From: Salsipaludibacter sp963812245 | GTDB taxonomy: Bacteria; Actinomycetota; Nitriliruptoria; Nitriliruptorales; Nitriliruptoraceae | Length of the DNA: 64,000 nucleotides | Direction of reading: 5' to 3' | Assembly: GCA_963812245.1 (NCBI GenBank) | Contig: CAWEUK010000002.1 | Location: 1,364,001-1,428,000, forward strand | Part shown: piece by piece, positions 54,694-62,616 of the stretch | Layout: every line of letters begins with the position of its first letter | How positions within the stretch are numbered: the stretch's first letter is position 1 | The notes under the pieces: generated by a model | The model's database searches: none | What the model was told of the DNA's origin: nothing | Seen by the model: only the letters and a program-made list of their open reading frames with translations | Made by a program: the position numbers and the translations under genes

Positions 54694-56360
54694 TCGACGT
54701 GCGACTGGCGTGGCGCCACTCGCTCCGAGATGTCGGCCAGGTACTCGTTGGGCGCCTCTTCGTGTTCGGGCAGCAGCCGCAGTCCCCGTCGTCGCCCCCA
54801 GCCCCGCCTGGCCGCGGCAATGATCGTCAGGACCCGGTCCCGAACGCCGGCCATGAACGCCCACCTGGTCGGCTCGACGACGATCGTCACCGCCGGCAGG
54901 AACAACTCGGACAGCCGGATGCGTGCGCGTTCCCACTGATCGTGCCTGGTGCTGCCGCCGGCCAGCACGGCGACCACGAGGTCAGGCGCAAGGGTCGTCT
55001 CCGCCCACCATGTCGGGCCGCTGTGGGACGAGTCCACGAAGAGGACGTCGTGGGTTCGTCGGAACCCGGCGATGCGGCCCAGCGCCATGTTGGAGTAGGC
55101 GGCCCCGAGCGCCGTCCCCCCGGCGCGCCGGATTCGGATGGACTCATAGGTGCCGCCGACGGCCGGTGACGGGCGCATCCCGGCAGTTGCCGTGATGCGG
55201 GCCTCGGCTGCGGCGCCCGGATGGTCGGACACCGGCTCGAGGTCCGACGACTCGTCCGAGTCGAAGTCCACGTCCATCACGGCGGCGTCCACACCACCGA
55301 TGCACAGCCACGCAGCCAACCCGGCAACTGTCGTGCTCACCACGTGCGGGTCGGCGCCCACCGACACCACCGACACCAGTTGTCGTCGATCGGACATGTT
55401 CGGCATGGTGAGGAACCGGGCCGCGACGGCCTCCACATCCGACGCATCCAGCTCCCCTCGAACATGGCGGATCCGACCCAGGTGCCGGCCGGTCCCGTGG
55501 TCGTCGAGGTTCTCGGCATGGACATGGTTGCCCAGCAGTTCCCTGCCCATCGCGATCGCCATGCCGGCGACCAGGGCGACCAGCGCGGCCAACGCCACCA
55601 GGATCGGCCCCTCGGGCGGGCGCGCACGCACCTGTTGCGAAGCCGACGTGTGCAGCGAGAATCCGAGGGGTCGCAACGCCGCGCCTCGCTCGACCTGGTC
55701 GGCCTGCAACTCGGCCTGGGTGTACTTCGTCACGAGCGCGTGGCGACGCTGTTGCTCGATGAACAGCTGGGTCGTCTCGTCCTGGGCCGCGAGCCGGTCG
55801 ATCTCGTCCTGCAGCGTCGCGGCCTCGTCCAGGGCTGCCGCAGCCATCGCCCGAAGTTCCTCGCTCACGCGAGCGGATTCGGCGGCCAACTCCTGGGACC
55901 TGCTGGCGGCGACAAGGGCGGGGATGGCGTCGGCGATGGCGATGGCTGCGTCGCGGTCGTCCAGCGTGACTGCGACGTCCACGTAGCGAGTCTCGCGGGG
56001 GCTCGTGACGACGAGGTCGACGTCCTCGGGGTCGACTCCGGCATCTCGGGCCGCCGCCAGCAGGACACCCTCGTCACCGAGCTCGAGGAGCAGTGCGTCC
56101 ACTTCGTCGTCGACTGATCGGCCCCCGGTGGCCCCGAACAGTGGATCGACTTCCGTGCCGAGGGCCTCGACGCGAGCTGTGGCGGTGAACGCGACAGGCA
56201 GCACACCCACGAGCAGCATGAGCATGACGAAGATTGCGGGGACCGCGACCACGACCATGGGCCAGCGTCGGCGCCACACCGCGCCGGGATGGATGGCACG
56301 CGTGGCCTCCGGCGCCACCGGTGGCAGCGCCGACGCTCGTGCACGTTCCGACAATTCCAT
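54690..56360 (-). CDS. Wzz-like chain-length determinant with degenerate tyrosine-kinase domain
   Basis: 556 residues. Two membrane helices (about 32-55, VVVAVPAIFVMLMLL, and about 250-270) flank an outside region with coiled coil (about 150-230), as in Wzz/CapA proteins. The cytoplasmic part resembles a BY-kinase: SVVSVGADPHVVSTT in place of the Walker A, VMDVDFDSD in place of Walker A', and DVLFVDSSHS for Walker B. The Walker A lacks GKST, so catalysis is doubtful. The last 30 residues (RGLRLLP...EAPNEYLA...SERV) copy a piece of the ligase gene next door. It sets chain length and coordinates export. Confidence 0.8.
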   Translation of the reverse strand: MELSERARASALPPVAPEATRAIHPGAVWRRRWPMVVVAVPAIFVMLMLLVGVLPVAFTATARVEALGTEVDPLFGATGGRSVDDEVDALLLELGDEGVLLAAARDAGVDPEDVDLVVTSPRETRYVDVAVTLDDRDAAIAIADAIPALVAASRSQELAAESARVSEELRAMAAAALDEAATLQDEIDRLAAQDETTQLFIEQQRRHALVTKYTQAELQADQVERGAALRPLGFSLHTSASQQVRARPPEGPILVALAALVALVAGMAIAMGRELLGNHVHAENLDDHGTGRHLGRIRHVRGELDASDVEAVAARFLTMPNMSDRRQLVSVVSVGADPHVVSTTVAGLAAWLCIGGVDAAVMDVDFDSDESSDLEPVSDHPGAAAEARITATAGMRPSPAVGGTYESIRIRRAGGTALGAAYSNMALGRIAGFRRTHDVLFVDSSHSGPTWWAETTLAPDLVVAVLAGGSTRHDQWERARIRLSELFLPAVTIVVEPTRWAFMAGVRDRVLTIIAAARRGWGRRRGLRLLPEHEEAPNEYLADISERVAPRQSHVE

Positions 56361-56407
56361 CGCGGCGAACCCCCTTCTCCGCGTCCCATTGCACGCTTGG
56401 CAATCCC

Positions 56408-57442
56408 TCAGGCAACCTTGGCCACGTGCTCCTCCATCGCCCAGCGGACCTGGTTGGCCAGGCCCTCCGTCGGCTCGACGCCTGGGCGGTAGCCGAATGT
56501 CTCGCGAGCCTTGGAGAAGTCGGCATGCGTCACCCGCTGATCGCCTGCGCGAGCCGCCGTGTGGGAGATTCGCGGCCGCACGCCCAGGGTCCGTGCAATG
56601 ATGTCGATCGCCTCGAGCAGTTCCATGCAGACCCCTCCACCGAGGTTGTAGACCTCGCCGACATGGCCCCCCTCGATGGCGCGCATGGTCCCGTCGACGC
56701 AGTCGCCCACGTAGGTGTTCGATCGGGATTGCCGTCCGTCGCCGAACACGGTCAGCGGGCGGCCGGCCAGCATCGATTCGATGAAGATCTGGTAGGCCAT
56801 GTCCGGTCGCTGCCGTGGACCGTAGATCGAGAAGTACCGCAGGATGGTGGCCGGGAAGTCGTTGACGATCACGTGTGCCTGCACGAGGTTCTCGGCCGCC
56901 AACTTCGACACGCCGTAGGGGGAGATGGGCCTGGTCGGCTGCGACTCGTCACCGACGGCGTCGCGGCCATACACCGAGGACGTCGATGCGTGCACGTACC
57001 GGCTGATGCCTTGTCGCTGGCAGGCCTGGATCAGTCGTGAGGTCCCGGTGACGTTGCATCCGACGTAGGCATCCACGTCCGACCAGCTCGTGGGCAGGCC
57101 GGCCAGGGCTGCCTCGTGCACCACCGTGTCGACCCCCTCGAGCACCTCGTCGAGTTCGTCCTCGCGCAGGTCGAGCTCCCGGAAGGTGAAACCGGGTCTG
57201 GTCAGCAGGCCGGCGAGGTTGCGGTGCTTGTGTGCCGCGCCGTCGAACCCGACGAACGCGTCGATCCCCACGACCTCGGCGCCCGTGTCGAGCAGTGCCT
57301 CCGCGAGATGCGAGCCGATGAAGCCGGCAGCACCGGTGACGGCCACGCGCCGCCGAGGACCGGCACCACCGGTCCTGCGGCGTCCTGGCGCGTCGTCCCG
57401 CTCACTCGGGCCGTCGGCGAGCATCCCCGGTCCCGCAGCCAT
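56408..57442 (-). CDS. NAD-dependent nucleotide-sugar epimerase/dehydratase (extended SDR)
   Basis: 344 residues. Rossmann motif AVTGAAGFIGSHLAE, catalytic pair SPYGVSK with STSSVYG before it, and LRYFSIYGPRQRPDM, all typical of UDP-glucose/UDP-glucuronate 4-epimerases. It should supply an epimerised UDP-sugar for the polysaccharide. The first 30 residues are basic and disordered. It is the first gene of the wzz-ligase-flippase operon. A DosR-box-like motif lies 102 bases upstream. Confidence 0.88.
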   Translation of the reverse strand: MAAGPGMLADGPSERDDAPGRRRTGGAGPRRRVAVTGAAGFIGSHLAEALLDTGAEVVGIDAFVGFDGAAHKHRNLAGLLTRPGFTFRELDLREDELDEVLEGVDTVVHEAALAGLPTSWSDVDAYVGCNVTGTSRLIQACQRQGISRYVHASTSSVYGRDAVGDESQPTRPISPYGVSKLAAENLVQAHVIVNDFPATILRYFSIYGPRQRPDMAYQIFIESMLAGRPLTVFGDGRQSRSNTYVGDCVDGTMRAIEGGHVGEVYNLGGGVCMELLEAIDIIARTLGVRPRISHTAARAGDQRVTHADFSKARETFGYRPGVEPTEGLANQVRWAMEEHVAKVA

Positions 57443-57543
57443 GTCGATCCCCTGTGACGCCCTCAGCGGACGTGGGGCGATCCGGCGTCCCCGTCAAGGC
57501 GTGCCTCGACCGCCACTGAACACCCTGGTGCGCCAGCCGCGTA

Positions 57544-57557
57544 GGGACAAATGCCCT
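57544..57557. promoter_or_regulatory. DosR-box-like palindrome before the epimerase operon
   Basis: GGGACAAATGCCCT has two mismatches to the consensus but keeps the half-site GGGACA and the symmetric centre. It is 102 bases upstream of ATG 57442. Confidence 0.4.
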
Positions 57558-57636
57558 TGACCGAGCCAGCGCCCGGTGGCGCGGGGGCCGGGTCGTGACT
57601 CGAACCCAGTTCCGGGGGCCAGGCATGGCTGCCGTG

Positions 57637-58920
57637 CTACAGGAACGGCAGGTAGTGGTCGAGTTCCCAGTCCGTGACGTGGTGCAGGAACTTCTGCCAC
57701 TCGCTTCGCTTCAGGGCGAGGAAGTGGTCGGTGAAGCCCGGTCCCATGGCCTCGCACAGGTCGGTGTCGGCCTCCAGGGCCGTCAGCGCGTCGCCGAGGT
57801 TCTCCGGGACGTGACGGTCGGTGCCCACGTTCTCGATGCAGTCAAGGGTCTCGACCGGCGGGCACTCCAGCTCGTTGACCAGCCCCAGGCGGGCCGCATG
57901 CAGGACTGCCGCCGCGGCCGTGTAGGGGTTGGCAGCGCCGTCGGGCAGCCGGTGTTCCAGGCGCGTGCCCGCGCCGCGAGCCGGAGGAATCCGAATTGTC
58001 GTCCCACGGTGGTCGAGCCCCCAGTTGGCCCAGTACGGGATGAACTCACCCGGACGCAACCGCTTGTAGGCGTTCACCGTGGGGCAACACAGGGCGGTCG
58101 TGCCCTCGAGGTGGCCGAGCAGGCCCGCGATGCAGGCGCGGGCCAGGTCAGAGAGTCCGTCGTCAGCGGCTGCATCGGCCATCGCGTTGACGCCGTCCCG
58201 GTCGGTCAGCGACAGGTTGAGATGCAGGCCCGACCCGCCAGCGCCGTTGATCGGCTTGCCCAGGAAGGTCAGCATCAGTCCACGCCGCATCGCCAGTTCG
58301 CGGGCCATGATCCGGAACAGGAACGCGTCGTCGAGCGCCTTGAGTGCCTCGTCGTAGTGCAGGGTGAGTTCGAACTGGCCCGGGTCGTACTCGGTGTTGA
58401 CGGACTCCACGGGCAGGCCCACGCGGTTGGCCTCCGCCATGATCTCGTCGATCAGTCCGGTCGGGTCGACCGCGGGCCCAGTCGCGTAGACGTGGTGGCC
58501 GGGGGTCGGGACCCGCTCCCAGCCGCCGTGGTCGTCTGGTTGCATCAGGTAGGCCTCGAGTTCGATCCCGAGTTGGGGCGTGTAGCCCAGTTCCTGCCAT
58601 GCCTCGATGGCTCGCCTGGCGGCCGGCCGTGGTGCCATCTGGACGTCGCCGCCCTCGAAGGCCACGTCCGCGATGGCCACGGCAGTGTCGGGTTCCCACC
58701 CCGGCCGCAGGGCGGCGGGGGCGAATGAGGCCTCGAGATCGGGCAGGCCCTCCAGCAGCCGGGTGCCCGGGATCGCCGCGTCCATCTCGCCGTCGTAGTC
58801 CTGCGAGAACAGGGCCATGCAGTGGCCGGTCCCGTTGTCGGCCGTGGCGACCGGCAGGTACTTGCCCCTGGCCAGCCCGAGGTGGCATGGCCACAGGAGT
58901 CGAACGCGCGTGTGGTCCAC
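57637..58920 (-). CDS. puuA: glutamine-synthetase-family ligase, gamma-glutamylpolyamine synthetase type (PuuA/GlnA3-like)
   Basis: 427 residues. Glutamine-synthetase metal and nucleotide motifs are present: GIELEAYLM, NTEYDPGQFELT, SGLHLNLSL (HxN), NAYKRLRPGEF and GTRLEHRLPDGAANPY. The sequence fits the non-GlnA group that adds glutamate to putrescine or other polyamines. Close neighbours puuC, puuD, a permease and a MarR gene support that. GTG 58920 follows GGGAG at 9 bases. It is divergent from the MarR gene; a 12-mer shared with the permease promoter lies between. Confidence 0.85.
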   Translation of the reverse strand: MDHTRVRLLWPCHLGLARGKYLPVATADNGTGHCMALFSQDYDGEMDAAIPGTRLLEGLPDLEASFAPAALRPGWEPDTAVAIADVAFEGGDVQMAPRPAARRAIEAWQELGYTPQLGIELEAYLMQPDDHGGWERVPTPGHHVYATGPAVDPTGLIDEIMAEANRVGLPVESVNTEYDPGQFELTLHYDEALKALDDAFLFRIMARELAMRRGLMLTFLGKPINGAGGSGLHLNLSLTDRDGVNAMADAAADDGLSDLARACIAGLLGHLEGTTALCCPTVNAYKRLRPGEFIPYWANWGLDHRGTTIRIPPARGAGTRLEHRLPDGAANPYTAAAAVLHAARLGLVNELECPPVETLDCIENVGTDRHVPENLGDALTALEADTDLCEAMGPGFTDHFLALKRSEWQKFLHHVTDWELDHYLPFL

Positions 58921-59004
58921 GATGTGATGCTCCCTGTCAGCGTGGAGGGGCGGAGGGGCGGAGGGGCGGCGGGGCGGCCGGAGGACGGCGATGGCCAGCC
59001 GCCG

Positions 59005-59036
59005 AATCGGAGCCTATCGTTTGGATCCAACCGATT
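59005..59036. promoter_or_regulatory. operator-like element between the puuA-type and MarR genes
   Basis: The perfect palindrome TTGGATCCAA (59021-59030) lies inside a wider pair AATCGG (59005-59010) and CCGATT (59031-59036). ATCGTTTGGATC (59016-59027) is the exact complement of GATCCAAACGAT found before the permease gene at 62545. A MarR-type dimer is the natural candidate to bind it. Confidence 0.55.
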
Positions 59037-59138
59037 GACTGTGTTTGCCCGGAACGACGGTGGGTGCCCCGTACGCTGCGCAGCAGGATCCCACGGCGCG
59101 GTGGCGATGCAAGCCGTTGCGAACAGGACAGGAAGCGT

Positions 59139-59672
59139 GTGAGCAGGCTGGCCGAGTTCAACGACATCGCCGTCCAGGCCGATGCCATGGGCGACCGCGA
59201 ACAGGCGGTCATGGCGCGCCTGCGCGATGCCGACTACGACCTCGAGGCGATGGCACTGGCCGCCAACGTGTTCCGGGTCGCGACCGCCATGCGACGTCGC
59301 CTGGAACAGCGGGCACTCAAGGAGACGGGCCTGTCGTGGACGGCCTTCAAGGTGGCGTGGGTGCTGTGGATCTGGGGCGAGTGCGAGGTCCGGTTCGTGG
59401 CGGTCGAGGCCGACGTGACGAAGGGCACGCTCACCGGTGTCGTGGACACGCTCCACAAGCGTGGCATGGTCCAACGGCGACGCCACGAGGACGATCGGCG
59501 CCTGGTTTCACTGGTGCTGACCGACCAGGGACACCAGGAGATGGCGCAGTTGTTCCCGGCCTTCAACGCCGAGGAGCGTGCCATCGCTGATCGGCTCCAC
59601 CCGGCCGACCAGCATGCGATGATCCGGTCACTGCGTCGCCTGGTCGCCAGCCTCGACGAGGACGACCGATGA
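59139..59672 (+). CDS. MarR-family transcriptional regulator
   Basis: 177 residues. The winged helix reads SWTAFKVAWVLW, VEADVTKGTLTGVVDTL, then the wing RGMVQRRRHEDDRRLVSLVLT, typical of MarR. GTG 59139 is used. Its stop overlaps the aldehyde-dehydrogenase start (ATGA), so it is made together with the catabolic enzymes. It is probably the repressor of the polyamine genes, released by an intermediate of the pathway; this is inferred. Confidence 0.9.
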   Translation: MSRLAEFNDIAVQADAMGDREQAVMARLRDADYDLEAMALAANVFRVATAMRRRLEQRALKETGLSWTAFKVAWVLWIWGECEVRFVAVEADVTKGTLTGVVDTLHKRGMVQRRRHEDDRRLVSLVLTDQGHQEMAQLFPAFNAEERAIADRLHPADQHAMIRSLRRLVASLDEDDR

Positions 59673-61159
59673 CGACCACTGACTGGGCCACCCTGGCCGC
59701 TGCCATCGACCCACCGACGCGGCTGTTCATCGACGGCGACTGGCACGATGCCGACGGCAGTGACGGGCCGCTCGACCAGGTCAACCCGGCGACGGGCGCC
59801 GTGTGGACGACGGTGTCCGCGGCGGGGTCGGCGGACGTGGACCGAGCGGTGTCGGCGGCGCGCGCCGCGTTCACCTCCGGCGCGTGGTCACGCGCGACCC
59901 CCAGCCATCGTCGCGAGGTGATGGCGAGGTGGGCCGGACTGGTGGAGGAGGCGGCCGACGAGCTGGCGCTGCTCGTGACCACCGAGATGGGCAAGCCCAT
60001 CGGCGACACCCGCACCATCGAGGTCCCGGCGCTGGTCAAGACCCTGCGCTACTACGCCGAGGTCGCCGACAAGCTGGTCGACGAACTCCCCGTCACCGGT
60101 CCCGACGAACTGGCGTTGGTGACGCGCGAACCCGTTGGCGTCGTCGGTGCCATCGTCCCGTGGAACTTCCCCCTGACGATGGCCGGGTGGAAGCTGGGCC
60201 CGGCCCTGTGCACCGGCAACTCGGTGGTGCTCAAGCCGGCCGAGTACACCTCCACCTCGGCGCTGCGACTGGCGCAACTGGCGGTTGCGGCCGGCGTGCC
60301 ACCCGGCGTGTTCAACGTCGTCACCGGGCGCGGCGACGTGGCCGGCGACGCCCTGGCCCGACATCCCGATGTCGACGTGCTGACCTTCACCGGATCGGGC
60401 CGAGTCGGCCGCTCGCTGTTGCACGCTGCGGCGGACTCCAACCTCAAGTCCGTGTGGCTGGAGTTGGGTGGCAAGTCGCCCAACATCGTCTTCGCGGATG
60501 CGCCCGACCTCGACCAGGCCGCGGACATGGCCGCGTGGGCGGTGTTCTTCAACGCCGGGGAGATGTGCACGGCGGGATCGCGGTTGTTGGTCCAGCGCGA
60601 CATCCTCGACGACTTCACCGCGGCCGTGGTGGCGCGCGCGCAGCACCGGCGGGTCGGCGATCCGCTGGACGAAACCACCGAGACCGGACCGATCGTGTCG
60701 GCCCGCCAACTCGACACCGTCATGGACTGGGTGGAGGTGGGCCGTGGGGAGGCCGATCTGTTGACCGGAGGCGAGCCCGCCTCCGTGGCCGGTCACGAGG
60801 ACGGCTACTGGTTGCAGCCGACCGTCTTCGGCGGCGTCGCCAACGACGATCGCATCGCCCGTGAGGAGATCTTCGGCCCGGTGCTGTCGATCATCGCCTT
60901 CGACGACGACGCCGATGCCGTGCGCATCGCCAACGACAGTCGCTACGGGCTGGCGGCCGGCGTGTGGACGTCGAACCTGTCCCGTGCCCATCGCGTTGCC
61001 CGGTCGCTGGAGGCAGGCACGGTCTGGGTCAACTGCTACGAGGAAGGTGGGCTGAGCGTGCCCTTCGGCGGTCGCAAGGAGTCGGGCAACGGCCGTGACA
61101 AGTCGCTGCACGCCATCGACAAGTTCACCGAACTCAAGACGACCTGGGTCTCCCTGTGA
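59669..61159 (+). CDS. puuC: gamma-glutamyl-gamma-aminobutyraldehyde dehydrogenase (PuuC-like ALDH)
   Basis: 496 residues. Motifs: PWNFPLTM, VFNVVTGRG, FTGSGRVGRS, ELGGKSPNIVF (catalytic Glu) and NAGEMCTAGSR (catalytic Cys). The tail GNGRDKSLHAIDKFTELK is nearly that of E. coli PuuC. It oxidises the gamma-glutamyl aldehyde made from putrescine. The end of the gene is copied twice more downstream (110-base repeats), and the last copy would give a WIAP end instead of WVSL. Confidence 0.92.
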   Translation: MTTTDWATLAAAIDPPTRLFIDGDWHDADGSDGPLDQVNPATGAVWTTVSAAGSADVDRAVSAARAAFTSGAWSRATPSHRREVMARWAGLVEEAADELALLVTTEMGKPIGDTRTIEVPALVKTLRYYAEVADKLVDELPVTGPDELALVTREPVGVVGAIVPWNFPLTMAGWKLGPALCTGNSVVLKPAEYTSTSALRLAQLAVAAGVPPGVFNVVTGRGDVAGDALARHPDVDVLTFTGSGRVGRSLLHAAADSNLKSVWLELGGKSPNIVFADAPDLDQAADMAAWAVFFNAGEMCTAGSRLLVQRDILDDFTAAVVARAQHRRVGDPLDETTETGPIVSARQLDTVMDWVEVGRGEADLLTGGEPASVAGHEDGYWLQPTVFGGVANDDRIAREEIFGPVLSIIAFDDDADAVRIANDSRYGLAAGVWTSNLSRAHRVARSLEAGTVWVNCYEEGGLSVPFGGRKESGNGRDKSLHAIDKFTELKTTWVSL

Positions 61160-61379
61160 CATCGACGACGAAGTTTGTGGAGAACGAGCGCAGCGAGTTT
61201 CTCCAATCTGCCGGAGCGCAGCGAGGGCAGGCGTTCACCGAACTCAAGACGACCTGGGTCTCCCTGTGACATCGACGACGAAGTTTGTGGAGAGCGAGCG
61301 CAGCGAGTTTCTCCAATCTGCCGGAGCGCAGCGAGGGCAGGCGTTCACCGAACTCAAGACGACGTGGATCGCGCCGTGA
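61123..61379 (+). repeat. 110-base tandem duplication spanning the puuC 3' end
   Basis: GTTCACCGAACTCAAGACGAC starts at 61123, 61233 and 61343 in its leading bases, giving an exact period of 110. Copies one and two differ by one base (GGAGAACG against GGAGAGCG); copy three is partial (37 bases). Each unit has the last codons and stop of puuC, an inverted pair GGAGAA/TTCTCC and two GAGCGCAGCGAG blocks. Only the first stop is used. Confidence 0.95.
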
Positions 61380-61381
61380 CC

Positions 61382-62152
61382 ATGCGGTCGGAGTCTGGCT
61401 CGGCCGCCGCCACGCGACGGCCGATCGTGCTGCTGACCACGTGGCGTCGCCCGCTGGCCACCTACGTGGCCCCGGTCACGGACCTGTACACCCTGGCGGC
61501 GGAGTACGTCGACAGCATCAAGGCCTCGGGCGGGGTGCCCGTGCTCCTGCCACAGGTCGATCCGACCGACGTCGGCGTCGTCCTGGACCGCGTCGATGCG
61601 GTCGTGGTCTGCGGCGGTGGCGACGTTGATCCCGGGTCCTACGGGGCGCAGCCCGAGCACGTCCAGGACAACGACCCGGCCGCGGATGCCGTCGAGTTGG
61701 CGGTGTTGGCCGGCGCCCGCGAGCGTGGCCTGCCGACCCTGGCGATCTGCCGCGGCATGCAGTTGCTCAACGTCGCCTACGGGGGCGACCTGCGCCAGGA
61801 CATCACGGCCCCTGATGGGCCACACCCGCCGATCTCCGAAGATGCGACCCAGGTGTTGTCACTGCGCCATGACGTCGACATCGTGCCCGGTTCCCGGTTG
61901 GACACGGTGCTGGGTGCGGGCCGGCGGGAGGTCAACGCGATCCACCACCAGGGTGTCGGCAGCGTCGGTGATGGACTGGTCGTGACCGCGCGTGCCGGCG
62001 ACGAGCTGGTGGAGGCCATCGAGCCGACTGACTGGCCGACCTGCATCGGGGTGCAGTGGCATCCGGAGAAGATCTACGACGAGGACCGGGGCCTGTTCGA
62101 CTGGCTGGTGGCGGCAGCGGGGGAGCGGGACGAACCCGTGACGGCCACGTGA
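61382..62152 (+). CDS. puuD: gamma-glutamyl-gamma-aminobutyrate hydrolase (peptidase C26, PuuD-like)
   Basis: 256 residues. Class I glutamine-amidotransferase fold with nucleophile Cys in LAICRGMQLLN, the family GGGDVDP and the His/Glu pair in VQWHPEK. It releases GABA from gamma-glutamyl-GABA. ATG 61382 is selected because homology to the family begins just after it; GTG 61364 or 61376 are possible but start inside the third repeat copy. Its GTGA overlap with the next ORF couples them. Confidence 0.9.
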   Translation: MRSESGSAAATRRPIVLLTTWRRPLATYVAPVTDLYTLAAEYVDSIKASGGVPVLLPQVDPTDVGVVLDRVDAVVVCGGGDVDPGSYGAQPEHVQDNDPAADAVELAVLAGARERGLPTLAICRGMQLLNVAYGGDLRQDITAPDGPHPPISEDATQVLSLRHDVDIVPGSRLDTVLGAGRREVNAIHHQGVGSVGDGLVVTARAGDELVEAIEPTDWPTCIGVQWHPEKIYDEDRGLFDWLVAAAGERDEPVTAT

Positions 62153-62454
62153 GTGACCAGCCTCCGACGAACACGGGCACTGGGGTCGTCGACTGGCTGT
62201 TCCGCGACCGCCAGACCGGCGAGATCACCGTCGCCCAACCCCCCAACCTCCCGATGTGGATCTTCCTCGCGGCCTGGTTGGCAGGTGCGGTGTTCGACCC
62301 GTCGGGGTGGCCGGGCACCGTGTTGGACATCGTGCGCCTGGTGGCCCTGGGTGCGTGGGCGGTCATGGAAGTGACCTCCGGCGCCAACCCGTTCCGTCGC
62401 ATCCTCGGTGCCGGCGCGCTGGTCTGGATCGCGTGGTCGACGCTGGTCGGGTGA
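62149..62454 (+). CDS. small membrane protein, unknown function
   Basis: 101 residues. Two to three hydrophobic segments (PMWIFLAAWLAGAVF, LVALGAWAVMEV, GAGALVWIAWSTLVG) follow a polar N-terminal region with DWLFRDRQTG. It looks like a DUF-type integral membrane protein common in actinobacteria. It overlaps puuD by GTGA, so it is translated with it, but a role in the pathway is not shown. Confidence 0.75.
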   Translation: MSDQPPTNTGTGVVDWLFRDRQTGEITVAQPPNLPMWIFLAAWLAGAVFDPSGWPGTVLDIVRLVALGAWAVMEVTSGANPFRRILGAGALVWIAWSTLVG

Positions 62455-62544
62455 CGCCACTCGCGGCCGCGGTCGGCTGCGGCCGCGACCGCCGTTCCGC
62501 GTCCCCATCGACGGCCCGTGCCGCCGCCGTGCCGAAGTCGTTGC

Positions 62545-62556
62545 GATCCAAACGAT
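62545..62556. promoter_or_regulatory. second copy of the puu-module operator 12-mer
   Basis: GATCCAAACGAT is identical (opposite strand) to 59016-59027 before the puuA-type gene. It is 60 bases before the permease start, within TTGCGATCCAAACGATCGG. Shared exact 12-mers in two promoters of one module support one common regulator. Confidence 0.55.
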
Positions 62557-62616
62557 CGGTACCTAGGGTTCGCCGGGACGTCGCGAACGACGCGGGTCGC
62601 CGAGCGAGGGAACGCC

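Noticed and set aside
57590..57620. tRNA T-arm-like sequence (GGTTCGAGTC on the minus strand)
   Set aside because: No acceptor, D or anticodon stems can be formed around it.
61175..61381. Extended N-terminus of the PuuD-like protein
   Set aside because: The frame is open through the 110-base repeats but those residues have no similarity to the family; the start is placed at ATG 61382.
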